Shown: in pieces, positions 44,989-54,183 of the stretch
Layout: every line of letters begins with the position of its first letter
Numbering within the stretch: position 1 is the stretch's first letter
From: Providencia heimbachae ATCC 35613
GTDB taxonomy: Bacteria > Pseudomonadota > Gammaproteobacteria > Enterobacterales > Enterobacteriaceae
Assembly: GCF_001655055.1 (NCBI RefSeq)
Contig: NZ_LXEW01000011.1
Span: 62,001-126,000 of the forward strand
Reading direction: 5' to 3'
Length of the DNA: 64,000 nucleotides
Position numbers and translations under genes: made by a program
The notes under the pieces: model-generated
Seen by the model: the letters and a program-made list of their open reading frames with translations, nothing else
Told to the model about the DNA's origin: nothing
Databases searched by the model: none

Positions 44989-46245
44989 ATGTCATTTTTT
45001 CGTTTTCTGATGCAAGATGTATTATCAGAACCTGCTATTCTAGTGGGTCTTATCGCATTAATTGGTTTAATTGCTCAAAAGAAACCCGTTACTGAATGCA
45101 TTAAAGGTACCATCAAAACCATTATGGGTTTTGTTATTTTAGGTGCCGGTGCTGGCTTAGTTGTGAGTTCTTTAGGTGATTTCTCAGCAATTTTCCAACA
45201 TGCATTTGGCATAAATGGTGTTGTTCCAAATAACGAAGCAATTGTTTCTATTGCACAAAAGAGCTTTGGTCGCGAAATGGCGATGATCATGTTCTTTGCA
45301 ATGCTGATTAACATTTTAATTGCGCGTTTAACACCATGGAAATTCATCTTCCTAACGGGTCACCATACATTATTCATGTCTATGATGATTGCTGTTATTC
45401 TGGCAACCGCTGGGATGGAAGGAACCATGTTAGTCGCTGTCGGTTCCGTGATTGTTGGGGTTTGTATGGTATTCTTCCCTGCCATCGCTCACCCTTATAT
45501 GAAAAAAGTTACTGGCTCTGATGACGTTGCCATTGGTCACTTTTCAACAATTTCTTACGTTTTAGCCGGTTATATCGGCAGTAAATTTGGTAATAAAGCA
45601 CATTCAACTGAAGACATGAATGTCCCAAAAAGCCTATTATTCCTGCGTGATACCCCGGTTGCTATCTCATTTACCATGTTCATTATTTTCATCATTACTT
45701 GTTTATTTGCGGGTGGTGATTATGTACGTGAAGTGAGTGGCGGTAAAAACTGGTTTATGTTCTCCTTAATGCAATCTATTACCTTTGCGGCAGGTGTTTA
45801 CATCATCCTACAGGGTGTACGTATGGTGATTGCGGAGATCGTACCTGCATTTAAAGGTATCTCAGATAAATTAGTCCCAAATGCAAAGCCTGCATTAGAC
45901 TGCCCAGTTGTTTTTCCTTATGCACCAAACGCGGTTTTAGTCGGATTTTTAAGTAGCTTTGCCGCCGGTGTCATCGGGATGTTTATTTTATATGCATTGA
46001 ATATGACAGTAATTATTCCAGGGGTAGTTCCACACTTTTTTGTAGGTGCTGCTGCGGGTGTTTTCGGTAATGCTACCGGTGGACGTCGTGGTGCTATTTT
46101 AGGTGCTTTTGCTCAAGGCCTATTAATCACCTTCTTACCTGTATTCTTACTGCCTGTTCTTGGTGACATTGGTATTGCCAATACGACCTTTAGTGATGCA
46201 GACTTCGGTGCTATCGGAATTTTATTAGGTATTATCGTTCGTTAA
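44989..46245 (+). CDS. PTS EIIC component, ascorbate (UlaA/SgaT) type
   Basis: A 418-residue membrane permease of the UlaA/SgaT EIIC family, with about eleven helices. Family segments are GTIKTIMGFVILGAGAGLVV (about residues 39-58), LTPWKFIFLTGHHTLFMSMM (about 114-133) and FFVGAAAGVFGNATGGRRGA (about 353-372). It is the transport channel of the PTS. No UlaD/E/F/G-like enzymes are nearby, so ascorbate is only the family default. GGAGG precedes the start. Confidence 0.9.
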   Translation: MSFFRFLMQDVLSEPAILVGLIALIGLIAQKKPVTECIKGTIKTIMGFVILGAGAGLVVSSLGDFSAIFQHAFGINGVVPNNEAIVSIAQKSFGREMAMIMFFAMLINILIARLTPWKFIFLTGHHTLFMSMMIAVILATAGMEGTMLVAVGSVIVGVCMVFFPAIAHPYMKKVTGSDDVAIGHFSTISYVLAGYIGSKFGNKAHSTEDMNVPKSLLFLRDTPVAISFTMFIIFIITCLFAGGDYVREVSGGKNWFMFSLMQSITFAAGVYIILQGVRMVIAEIVPAFKGISDKLVPNAKPALDCPVVFPYAPNAVLVGFLSSFAAGVIGMFILYALNMTVIIPGVVPHFFVGAAAGVFGNATGGRRGAILGAFAQGLLITFLPVFLLPVLGDIGIANTTFSDADFGAIGILLGIIVR

Positions 46246-46250
46246 TTATA

Positions 46251-46284
46251 ATATTCCCCGCAAGCATAAGTTTGCGGGGAATAT
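46251..46284 (+). terminator. Hairpin after PTS operon
   Basis: A perfect 13-bp stem ATATTCCCCGCAA/TTGCGGGGAATAT with an eight-base loop, five bases after the EIIC stop. A T tract is lacking, so it may stabilise the mRNA 3' end as much as terminate. Confidence 0.65.
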
Positions 46285-46319
46285 ATCAAGAAAGTCCAAG
46301 AATATTAGTAAGTCATAAA

Positions 46320-47132
46320 CTATTCTACTTTGCCAAGCCAAGCACCATCTTTAAATAAAAAATCCTGCAATAAAACTAAATCATCCGGTGTCACGTGAAT
46401 GACCCCTTCTCCCGGGATATCTATTTCTGCGATCATAAATAACGCTAAAGTGGTTAATGAAGGCAAGATAAGTATTAACCAGTTTTTTCCCTTTGTACCG
46501 CGAATGTTATAGCCAATTAAAACATTCGAACAAATAGCAAAAAAAATCAGTAAAAACCAGGTTGCATTGGGAATTTGGTGCCGCCAACTGGCCATTGTTT
46601 TTTGTTGAGAAAGATAAAGGTCACTAAATGCAGATAATACAGATGCAACAACAGGATTAGGTGATTGATGGGCTTCTTTAACACCGATTTCCCATAACTG
46701 ATTTTGTTTTTGCAGAGAAAGCATACGCCATTGATTATTTTCATCACTGACGCCAGATTTAAAAAATTCGATGCGCGCTTCTAAGTATTGCTGTAGTAGT
46801 TTAGATGCTTCCATTCTATCCGTATCTCCGAGCAATTGAGCTCGCTGATAAGCGTTGCCGATAGCGATGGCTTCATTTTCTTCCGTTTGCTGCCGATTAT
46901 TATACCCGTTTATCGAAATAGAAAGCACAAAACCAATAAGTAAACCCAGCAATGATAAAATAGCGCCTAAAATAATTTTAGCTTCATCATCAGCCGCTTC
47001 TTCATGTGCATTTTTACGTTTAAAAATAAATTTACCCACATAAGCGGCGATAACTAATAAAACAAAAGTAATCACAAAAAGAAGTATAGAGTCAATTGGT
47101 GAGTCATTAATGAATTCAGAAAGGTTAAACAT
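46320..47132 (-). CDS. DUF4239-like (bestrophin-related) membrane protein
   Basis: A 270-residue membrane protein with an N-terminal helix pair (about residues 15-38 and 57-78), a long soluble helical middle (QTEENEAIAIGNAYQRAQLL onward) and two or three C-terminal helices (about 180-235). The pattern of GAILSLLGLLIGFVLSISI followed by NEAIAIGNAYQRAQLL is that of the DUF4239 family of unknown function, distantly linked to bestrophin-like channels. The ATG at 47132 is used. A GTG three codons upstream lacks a ribosome site. The neighbour upstream is an SPFH protein, possibly co-transcribed. Confidence 0.7.
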   Translation of the reverse strand: MFNLSEFINDSPIDSILLFVITFVLLVIAAYVGKFIFKRKNAHEEAADDEAKIILGAILSLLGLLIGFVLSISINGYNNRQQTEENEAIAIGNAYQRAQLLGDTDRMEASKLLQQYLEARIEFFKSGVSDENNQWRMLSLQKQNQLWEIGVKEAHQSPNPVVASVLSAFSDLYLSQQKTMASWRHQIPNATWFLLIFFAICSNVLIGYNIRGTKGKNWLILILPSLTTLALFMIAEIDIPGEGVIHVTPDDLVLLQDFLFKDGAWLGKVE

Positions 47133-47387
47133 GGAATACACCCATAGAGTTTATTTTCTGATGATATATCACACTCATTGTATAATTATCTAGTTATTAA
47201 GTACTTAGTTTCCTATTTTAGGTATTACATCCAGTAATAAATCATTTAATGATATTGCTCAGGCAGGAATAGCTCCTTGAGTCACTTATTCAGCATATCC
47301 CCGCCACTCTTCAAGCAATACGCTTATTGATGATATTTAACAGCATATAATTTGAAAAGTTGAGGAGATATATTACGTTATTTATCA

Positions 47388-47412
47388 ATTGAGCCGAATT
47401 AATCGGCTCAAT
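47388..47412 (-). terminator. Hairpin terminator after SPFH gene
   Basis: A perfect ten-bp stem ATTGAGCCGA/TCGGCTCAAT with a five-base loop immediately downstream of the SPFH gene (minus strand). Confidence 0.7.
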
Positions 47413-47418
47413 AACAAA

Positions 47419-48360
47419 TCAATTACTGCGCATATCCATAATCATTTTTCCATCATAATCAGCACCGACAACAATATTGGGTACTTCACCTTTATATTTA
47501 TGTGCTTTAACTTGCTCAATTTCTAACTGTTTCCATCGGATCATTTCTTGGGTAATCGTTCGTTGCAAAATTGCATTGGCCTCCGCTTCTTTCTGAGCCG
47601 CGTATAATTTTGCATCAGCCTCCTGACGTGTAGCAAAAGAGCTAGCTTGTGCATTACGTTCTCTTGCAATCGCTTGTTGCTCTGAAGATTCCCTTTCGGC
47701 CTCAGCTATAACGACTTTCTTTTGCGCTAATTCACGCTCTTTTTCAGCTTCTGCTTTTGCTTGATTAATTTGTTCTTGACGCATTTTGGTATTAACAACT
47801 TGTTCTTGTACTACCTCTGGTAGCGTAATATCTTGGATCATAATCTCTTTAATTGTATAACCATAAGGTGATGCATAACTTTGGATAGCATCACGAATTG
47901 ATTCTTGTAATTTTCGTTGAGTATCTGCCGTATATAAATCTTGCGCATTGGCAACATCTTTACCAAATTCTAAAATCGTTGAGATTAGTTTTTGACGAAC
48001 ATATTTATCAAGAGCTTCACTTTCAGTTCCGCCATTAATACGTAGCATTGGTGCCTTTGCTCCATCAAATTGCAACATAACCGTGATATCAACAATTGAC
48101 TTTAATTTATCTTGGGAAGGTACCCGTAATTCTTTTAAAGAAACACGGATATCCTTAGTTGAATAAGTATCAAAATTAGTAAATGGATTTATAGGAAAAT
48201 GAAGACCAGCATCATATGCTACCGGATCAACTTTCCCTAAAAATGTGCCTACTTTAACAGAACCATCTTGTACAATCGTATACGAATTAACACCAACAAG
48301 ACCCGCAACTAAAAGTATGGCGGCACCTATAACTAGTGTAATTATTGACTTTAACTGCAT
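47419..48360 (-). CDS. SPFH/prohibitin (Band 7) domain membrane protein
   Basis: A 313-residue protein with one N-terminal membrane anchor (IITLVIGAAILLVAGLVGV, about residues 5-23) and a prohibitin-type SPFH domain (about 25-205). A long charged coiled coil follows (about 205-275, rich in EAEKERELAQKK and EANA patterns). Such proteins form large membrane cages and scaffold proteases or microdomains, with HflK/HflC as relatives. No nfeD-type partner is adjacent. The ATG at 48360 follows AGGGA. The specific role is unknown. Confidence 0.85.
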   Translation of the reverse strand: MQLKSIITLVIGAAILLVAGLVGVNSYTIVQDGSVKVGTFLGKVDPVAYDAGLHFPINPFTNFDTYSTKDIRVSLKELRVPSQDKLKSIVDITVMLQFDGAKAPMLRINGGTESEALDKYVRQKLISTILEFGKDVANAQDLYTADTQRKLQESIRDAIQSYASPYGYTIKEIMIQDITLPEVVQEQVVNTKMRQEQINQAKAEAEKERELAQKKVVIAEAERESSEQQAIARERNAQASSFATRQEADAKLYAAQKEAEANAILQRTITQEMIRWKQLEIEQVKAHKYKGEVPNIVVGADYDGKMIMDMRSN

Positions 48361-48529
48361 GATTAAATCCCTATCTAACAATTATCTTATTATATTTGAG
48401 GAGCGTATTGTCCTTATTAGAGAAATAACTGCAAGCGTAAAAATCCTAAAATAATTTAGATTTATTTGATTAGATATTTTAACGTATTTAGGGGTTATCA
48501 CAAATTAAGTATTATCTTAATCAGCTTTT

Positions 48530-49267
48530 TCAATAGTGTTCTACCACTTTATTCAGTTCATCATCAATTGTGTACCCATTTAAATTATACCAACTTATCG
48601 TTTCTTTAATCAGCTCTTCTGTCGCATCAATAAAATCATTTGGATAAATTTTAGCCGGCTCATTAAGTATCAGTGGAATTTCTGTACAGCCCATAACAAA
48701 CTTATTTATACCTAATGATTTAAGTTGATCAATATAGGGATAAATTAACTCTTTTGCTTTGATTAAATCCCCTGCCTTATAAGATATAATGCTTTGCATT
48801 ATTTTATATTGATTAATCTCATCAGGGATAATGCATTCAATTTTGTGTTTTTTTAATTTATCTTGATATAATTGAGTATAAATAGTCGCTGTGGTTGCTA
48901 ATAAAGCAATACGCTTAATACCCATTTCTATTATTTTATTACATGCGGTATCAATAATACTTATAAAATGTATATTAACTGAACTTTTTAAGTCTTCATA
49001 CCAGTAATGTGCTGTATTACAAGGCATAATAATGCAAGAAACTCCTGCACGCTCCAATATACGCAGGGAATCTATCATCGCAGGTAACGGAGAAGGACCA
49101 TGATGAATAATATTTTCAGTTCTATCTGGAATATCAGGAATAGAAACAATAATAACAGGAATATGCTCCTGATCTTTTGACGCTTGAGTATTAGTAACTA
49201 ATTTTGAAAAAGCATCTACTGTTGCTCCCGGCCCCATCCCACCCAACATGCCTAATATTTTTTTCAT
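48530..49267 (-). CDS. Aspartate/glutamate racemase family protein
   Basis: A 245-residue PLP-independent amino-acid racemase. The two catalytic cysteines are in IIMPCNTAHYW (about Cys81) and VMGCTEIPLIL (about Cys190), each with the expected Asn-Thr or Thr-Glu neighbours. The N-terminal KILGMLGGMGPGATVD is typical of aspartate racemases (YgeA/RacD group). It is divergent from a LysR regulator gene, with a dicarboxylate/amino-acid symporter next, suggesting a D- or L-aspartate/glutamate unit. The ATG at 49267 follows GAGGTGG. Confidence 0.87.
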   Translation of the reverse strand: MKKILGMLGGMGPGATVDAFSKLVTNTQASKDQEHIPVIIVSIPDIPDRTENIIHHGPSPLPAMIDSLRILERAGVSCIIMPCNTAHYWYEDLKSSVNIHFISIIDTACNKIIEMGIKRIALLATTATIYTQLYQDKLKKHKIECIIPDEINQYKIMQSIISYKAGDLIKAKELIYPYIDQLKSLGINKFVMGCTEIPLILNEPAKIYPNDFIDATEELIKETISWYNLNGYTIDDELNKVVEHY

Positions 49268-49390
49268 ATATTCCACCTCGTAAATAAATATTATAATGAC
49301 ATAATGTTAGTCTTAGGTAATTGCAGAGTTTCTATAATGTATGCTAAATTTGCATAGCAAATTAATAACTACAAATTATTTGGGGACACA

Positions 49391-50272
49391 ATGATCAGTA
49401 ATCTAGAATTAAAATGGTTGCACGATATTGTTGTACTAGAAGAATGTCGAAGTTTCACTTTAGCAGCAGAAAAACGAAATATTTCACAATCTTCTTTTAG
49501 TCGAAGAATTCAAACGATAGAGTCATCCGTTGGATTTGAAATATTTGATCGTAATACAAACCCACTCCAACTAACCGCTCAGGGAAAGAACTTTATTGTC
49601 TATGCTAGAAATCTACTTGATGATATTTACTTTCAAATAAACCGAATTAAAGGGATTGATAATGGAAAGCAAAGAATAAATATTTCTGCAGCGCACTCCT
49701 TATCTGTTTTTCTACTTCCTGATTTTATCTCTCAATTTTCACAAGATACTGACAAAATTTTCTTTGTCGAATCAATAAATGTTGACGAAGCTGTTCATAA
49801 ATTAAAAGAAGGTCAAAGTGATTTTATCCTTTCTTTTTATAATGAAGAGTTGATGTCTTCCCCCTTCTTGCACTCGAAAATATTGGAAAGTCGTTTACAT
49901 TTAGTTTCTTTATGTGATGAAAATAAAAAGCCTATTTTTCAGCTTGATAACTCGAATTTACCACTCATAAAATACACAGATGAAAGCTATATGGGACGTC
50001 AAGTAAATCAACTGATGAATAAATATAAGCATTTACCTTTAGAGTTACTGTTTGTTTCATCAATGAGTGATGTACTAAAGCGTATGATTTTGAATGGAAG
50101 CGGTGTAGGTTGGTTGCCTGATTATTCAATTAAAAATGAAATTGAACGAAATGAATTAGCCATTTTGGATGAAAGCCTTTCGATTACTATGGGTGTCTAT
50201 ATTTATCGAACCGAAGCAAGGCTCAATGTCTCATCAGAACGCTTTTGGCAATTTATGAGAAACTTGAAATAG
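49391..50272 (+). CDS. LysR family transcriptional regulator
   Basis: A 293-residue LysR-type regulator. The HTH (RSFTLAAEKRNISQSSFSRRIQTIESSVG) lies near residues 20-48, and the effector-binding domain follows from about 90. It is divergent from the racemase gene and adjacent to a convergent DAACS symporter gene, so either may be its target. The racemase is more likely given the shared 120-base divergent promoter region. The effector is unknown. Confidence 0.87.
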   Translation: MISNLELKWLHDIVVLEECRSFTLAAEKRNISQSSFSRRIQTIESSVGFEIFDRNTNPLQLTAQGKNFIVYARNLLDDIYFQINRIKGIDNGKQRINISAAHSLSVFLLPDFISQFSQDTDKIFFVESINVDEAVHKLKEGQSDFILSFYNEELMSSPFLHSKILESRLHLVSLCDENKKPIFQLDNSNLPLIKYTDESYMGRQVNQLMNKYKHLPLELLFVSSMSDVLKRMILNGSGVGWLPDYSIKNEIERNELAILDESLSITMGVYIYRTEARLNVSSERFWQFMRNLK

Positions 50273-50291
50273 TAATTATTCATGACAATAG

Positions 50292-50324
50292 AAAATCCCA
50301 TCTTAATTAATAAGAAGGGATTTC
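50292..50324. terminator. Hairpin between convergent lysR and symporter genes
   Basis: AAATCCC (50293-50299) pairs with GGGATTT (50317-50323), with TCTT/AAGA extending the stem inward, and T-rich flanks on both strands. Confidence 0.6.
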
Positions 50325-50347
50325 TATATCTTAATTTTAATTATTTA

Positions 50348-51634
50348 CTATGATGTTGTTGTCGTTACTTTTTCATCTATAGTAACTTCTGGCGCTTCGT
50401 GCAAGTTACCCTTTCGCTCTTCTAAACGAGATATTACCGCTGTTGAAATACTGTTACCCACGACATTTGTTGCAGTTCTTCCCATATCAAGGAATTGGTC
50501 GATTGCCAGTAAAAGTAAAATACCGGCTTCAGGTAAACTAAACATTGGTAACGTCGCTGCAACAACAACGATAGATGCCCTAGCAACACCTGCCATTCCT
50601 TTGCTTGTTACCATTAAGGTAAGCAGAATTAAAATTTGCTCAGTAATGCTTAGGTCAATCCCATACGCATTAGCAATAAATAATACAGCAAATGATTGGT
50701 ACATCATTGAACCATCAAGGTTAAACGAATAACCTAATGGAAGCACAAAACTCGTCACTTTTTTAGGAACGCCATATTGGTTTAGTGCTTCCATTGTTTT
50801 TGGATAAGCCGATTCACTACTTGCTGTCGCAAAAGCCAACGCAACAGGTTCCCGAATCAATTTACCTAAATGAAACACTGATTTACCTAAGAAAATATAA
50901 CCTACAAAAAATAAGACACCCCATAATAAAGCCAGCGCAACATAGAATAGGCCGATTAATTTGCCATAGTCATAAAGTAAACCCATCCCTTCCACGGTAA
51001 CCGCTGAAGCAATTGCAGCAAATACTGCGATAGGCGCAAAGCTCATCACATAATCCGTAATACGGAACATGATCCGCGAGAGATCTTCAATAAAAGTTAC
51101 AATCGGACTTTTTTTATCTTTGCAGATATACGCAAGGCCTGAGCCAAAGAAGATTGAGAAAACTAAAATTTGCAATATTTCATTATTCGCCATCGCTTCC
51201 GCAAAGCTTTTCGGGAATATATGTGTAATAAATGCTTTTAATGTAAAACCTGATGTATTTAATCCACTGTCGACAGCAACTGCAGGCACAGTTAAATTAA
51301 GTCCTACACCTAATTGGAATACATTCACGAATACCATTCCAATGACTAACGAAATAATAGCTGCAGAAATAAACCAAACCATTGCTTTAACGGTAATACT
51401 ACCGACAGAAGAAGATCCTCCCATAGAAACAATACCGGATACTATGGTGGCAAATACTAATGGTGCAATAATCATTTTAATTAAACGTAAAAACACATCG
51501 GTAATAATATTTAAATATGATGCTATATTTTTTGCTTCGTCAACTGATGTAGCATAATTATGACATGCCCAACCTAATATAACCCCAAGCACAATGGCGA
51601 TAATAATTTGTTTCATGAGTTTGTGTCTGTTCAT
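50348..51634 (-). CDS. Dicarboxylate/amino acid:cation symporter (DAACS family)
   Basis: A 428-residue symporter of the GltP/DctA family with about eight helices and two re-entrant loops. Landmarks are IKMIIAPLVFATIVSGI (about residues 47-63), FATASSESAYPKTMEAL (re-entrant loop), YSFNLDGSMMYQSFAVLFIA and LLLAIDQFLDMGRTATNVVGN with the substrate-binding Asp and Thr-Asn. It imports glutamate, aspartate or C4 dicarboxylates with Na+ or H+. The LysR-racemase pair next door suggests aspartate or glutamate. The ATG at 51634 follows AGGGG. Confidence 0.88.
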   Translation of the reverse strand: MNRHKLMKQIIIAIVLGVILGWACHNYATSVDEAKNIASYLNIITDVFLRLIKMIIAPLVFATIVSGIVSMGGSSSVGSITVKAMVWFISAAIISLVIGMVFVNVFQLGVGLNLTVPAVAVDSGLNTSGFTLKAFITHIFPKSFAEAMANNEILQILVFSIFFGSGLAYICKDKKSPIVTFIEDLSRIMFRITDYVMSFAPIAVFAAIASAVTVEGMGLLYDYGKLIGLFYVALALLWGVLFFVGYIFLGKSVFHLGKLIREPVALAFATASSESAYPKTMEALNQYGVPKKVTSFVLPLGYSFNLDGSMMYQSFAVLFIANAYGIDLSITEQILILLTLMVTSKGMAGVARASIVVVAATLPMFSLPEAGILLLLAIDQFLDMGRTATNVVGNSISTAVISRLEERKGNLHEAPEVTIDEKVTTTTS

Positions 51635-51918
51635 TCGGACCCCTATTGTATTTATGTAAAGTTGGGATTTTCCCAAACTCTTTTATTGGAGGCGACTCTT
51701 GAGCCTGAATTCGATAGTTACATTTTTTTAACTTAAAGAGAAATGCAAATGGGCGAAATCGTATGCAAAAAACGCATAGAAAAAAATTCAACGTAATACA
51801 TTGAATAAAATCACTTTTTAAAATCAAATCATTTATTTACTGTGTTTTTTATTTTTAATAAATAATTGATACCAATATAAAAAACACTATTTAACTTTAT
51901 TTCAAAAAACAGCTTAAA

Positions 51919-53358
51919 TTAAATTCCTTGTTCATATGTACTAATTTTTAATAGTTGCTGACAATATTTATAAGCTGTAATCTCATCACATATATTTGTA
52001 AATCCTAACAATAAAATTTGTTTATTCGTTTCTTTGATACACCAATCATCTAATGATTCCACACTTAACCCATTTTTATTTGCAACTACCGAAAATTGTT
52101 TTGCAGTCTGTCCATTAATTAACTCTACAACAATATGCATCCCCCCCGCTTGAGCTTCAATTTTAAATATACTTGAAAGTTCATCATTAATGGCATTAAT
52201 AAGAATTTGTCTTCTCTGGCGGTATAAATTACGCATTTTACGTAAATGTCGAGAAAAATGTCCCTCTTTAAAAAATTTATACGTGACTTCCTGTTGCCAA
52301 ACTGAACATTGATTGCCAATAATTTCAGCTATGGAATAAAATTGCGAAATACAATGAGTTGGTACGACAACATAAGATAGTCGTAATGCAGGAAATAGTG
52401 CCTTACTCATTGTGCCACAATAAATAACTCGTTCGAATTTGTCTAATTTTTTTAATGCAGCTAATGGCCGACCTTGATAGCGAAACTCTCCATCATAATC
52501 ATCTTCAATAATCCAACTTTTGTTCTTATTAGCCCAATCAAGTAATTCAATTCGCCGCTCTAAGCTCAATGAAATATTTGTCGGGCTTTGATGCGTTGGT
52601 GTGACTAAAGCAAAATTTGCATCTGGTGCCAATCGCTTCCCTTGCTCCACATTAATGCCTTTATCATCAACACTTATGGGTACAAGCTTTATGCCCATAT
52701 GCTGCAAGAAGGAACGTGCTATATGATAACCCGGCTCTTCAAACCACCCTATATCTCCTGAATTGAGTAAGCTTTGCACGATCAACATTAAACTAGAACG
52801 GTAGCCCGAGCTGATGAATATTTGCTCAGCGGTACAATTAATACCGCGAGACATAACTAGATACCTTGCCAATTCCTCACGTAAACCAAATAGGCCTTGC
52901 GGATCAGGGTAACCTAATAGTGATGAGTTAGTCTCTCTTAACGTTGTGGCAGATAACCGAGACCAGAGCTTAATCGGAAAGGCGTCTAAGGCAGGGATCC
53001 CTAATTGAAATGGACGAATTGATTTCGCATTATGTTTAGGTATAGCGCTCTGTTCAGCAACAGCCATGACTTTTTTATTCAGCGAATTTGCACTATTGGA
53101 AAGATTTTCAACTATTTCAGTAATAAATGTTCCTTTTGCACCTTTAGCCACCAATAGCCCCTCACTGATCAGAAGCTGATATGCTAGCTCTACTGTACCG
53201 CGAGCAACATTCAATTCACTCGCCAACACTCTGATAGAAGGAACTCGGGTTAAGGGTTTTAATTGCCCACTATTTATTCCTTCATGAAAACGTTGATAAA
53301 TTTGGATATAGAGCGGAATATTTGCCGCTTCATCAATATTCAAAAAGTCATCCATCAT
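51919..53358 (-). CDS. MocR/PdxR-like GntR regulator with aminotransferase domain
   Basis: A 479-residue MocR-subfamily regulator: an N-terminal GntR winged helix (about residues 14-80, with RVPSIRVLASELNVARGTVELAYQLL) joined to a fold-type I aminotransferase domain that binds PLP. The Schiff-base lysine is in IYCGTMSKALFP, and the SYVVVP and IIEDDYDGEFRY motifs are present. It is divergent from a carboxymuconolactone decarboxylase-like gene, a frequent pairing for MocR genes. It probably senses PLP or an amino acid. A specific PdxR function is not shown, as no pdxST genes are near. Confidence 0.87.
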   Translation of the reverse strand: MMDDFLNIDEAANIPLYIQIYQRFHEGINSGQLKPLTRVPSIRVLASELNVARGTVELAYQLLISEGLLVAKGAKGTFITEIVENLSNSANSLNKKVMAVAEQSAIPKHNAKSIRPFQLGIPALDAFPIKLWSRLSATTLRETNSSLLGYPDPQGLFGLREELARYLVMSRGINCTAEQIFISSGYRSSLMLIVQSLLNSGDIGWFEEPGYHIARSFLQHMGIKLVPISVDDKGINVEQGKRLAPDANFALVTPTHQSPTNISLSLERRIELLDWANKNKSWIIEDDYDGEFRYQGRPLAALKKLDKFERVIYCGTMSKALFPALRLSYVVVPTHCISQFYSIAEIIGNQCSVWQQEVTYKFFKEGHFSRHLRKMRNLYRQRRQILINAINDELSSIFKIEAQAGGMHIVVELINGQTAKQFSVVANKNGLSVESLDDWCIKETNKQILLLGFTNICDEITAYKYCQQLLKISTYEQGI

Positions 53359-53490
53359 CTTGTCCTAGTTTAACTCTCAATTTTTGCACCTTTATTATAG
53401 GTCAAGATAAACTTAAAGTACGTACAAACGACTTGAAGCGCTATAAATATATATTATTTTTTATCCACCAAAGTTAGAGAAGGAATACCC

Positions 53491-53922
53491 ATGAATGAAC
53501 TAAGATTAGCCTATAGCACATTGTCACCTGATGCCTACAAGGGTTTAATTGACTGCAAAAAAGCGCTCGATAAAAGTGGGTTAACTAAAGAGTTAATAGA
53601 ATTAATTAACTTAAGAGTTTCACAGATAAATGGTTGTGCTTTCTGCCTTGATTTACATGCAAGCTCATTGCGCGCTTCGGGCGTTAGCAATAAAAAAATT
53701 GATACTTTAGCGGGTTGGCAGGTTAGTCACCATTTCTCTGATTCGGAGCGTTCTGCATTAGCATGGACAGAGTCCGTTGTTAATATTGCAAATAGCCTAG
53801 CACCTGATCCATTATTTAATGATTTAAAACACCATTTCAATGATGAGCAAATTTCCGATTTAACTATTGCCATTGGCTTAATGAGTGCATTTAATCGCAT
53901 TGCTATTGCTTTAAGGCAGTAG
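53491..53922 (+). CDS. Carboxymuconolactone decarboxylase (AhpD-like) family protein
   Basis: A 143-residue AhpD-like protein. The redox CxxC with proton-relay histidine is NGCAFCLDLHASSLRASG (about residues 49-66), the hallmark of alkylhydroperoxidase-like proteins. It is divergent from the MocR-type regulator and likely controlled by it. By family it would be a small trimeric or hexameric cytoplasmic oxidoreductase, with an unknown substrate. GAAGGA precedes the ATG. A terminator follows. Confidence 0.87.
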   Translation: MNELRLAYSTLSPDAYKGLIDCKKALDKSGLTKELIELINLRVSQINGCAFCLDLHASSLRASGVSNKKIDTLAGWQVSHHFSDSERSALAWTESVVNIANSLAPDPLFNDLKHHFNDEQISDLTIAIGLMSAFNRIAIALRQ

Positions 53923-53971
53923 AATATTACTTCAGCGTTAGATGCTATGCTTTTATATCAAACAGTATGCC

Positions 53972-53996
53972 AAGGCCAATTTATTGGCCTTTTTCT
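53972..53996 (+). terminator. Rho-independent terminator after AhpD-like gene
   Basis: A perfect eight-bp stem AAGGCCAA/TTGGCCTT with a four-base loop, then a T-rich tail. Confidence 0.85.
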
Positions 53997-54129
53997 TATT
54001 AATCAAGTAATTGAATTTTAATAAAGCGAATACTCCTCTTTCATTTTTTATTCCTATATCCTCCTGTATCCCTTATGACCTTTGAATCTTTACATAATAA
54101 TTATTTCCCTTAATAAGATTATTAGTAAT

Positions 54130-54148
54130 AATAGCGATTCCCATTATC
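54130..54148. promoter_or_regulatory. Candidate Fur box upstream of siderophore operon
   Basis: A 19-base stretch ending CATTATC matches the GATAATGATAATCATTATC consensus in about 14 of 19 positions. It lies 36-54 bases before the receptor start, a normal place for iron repression. Confidence 0.6.
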
Positions 54149-54183
54149 ATTCGTCATTATAACTATATACTGTGAATATCATT

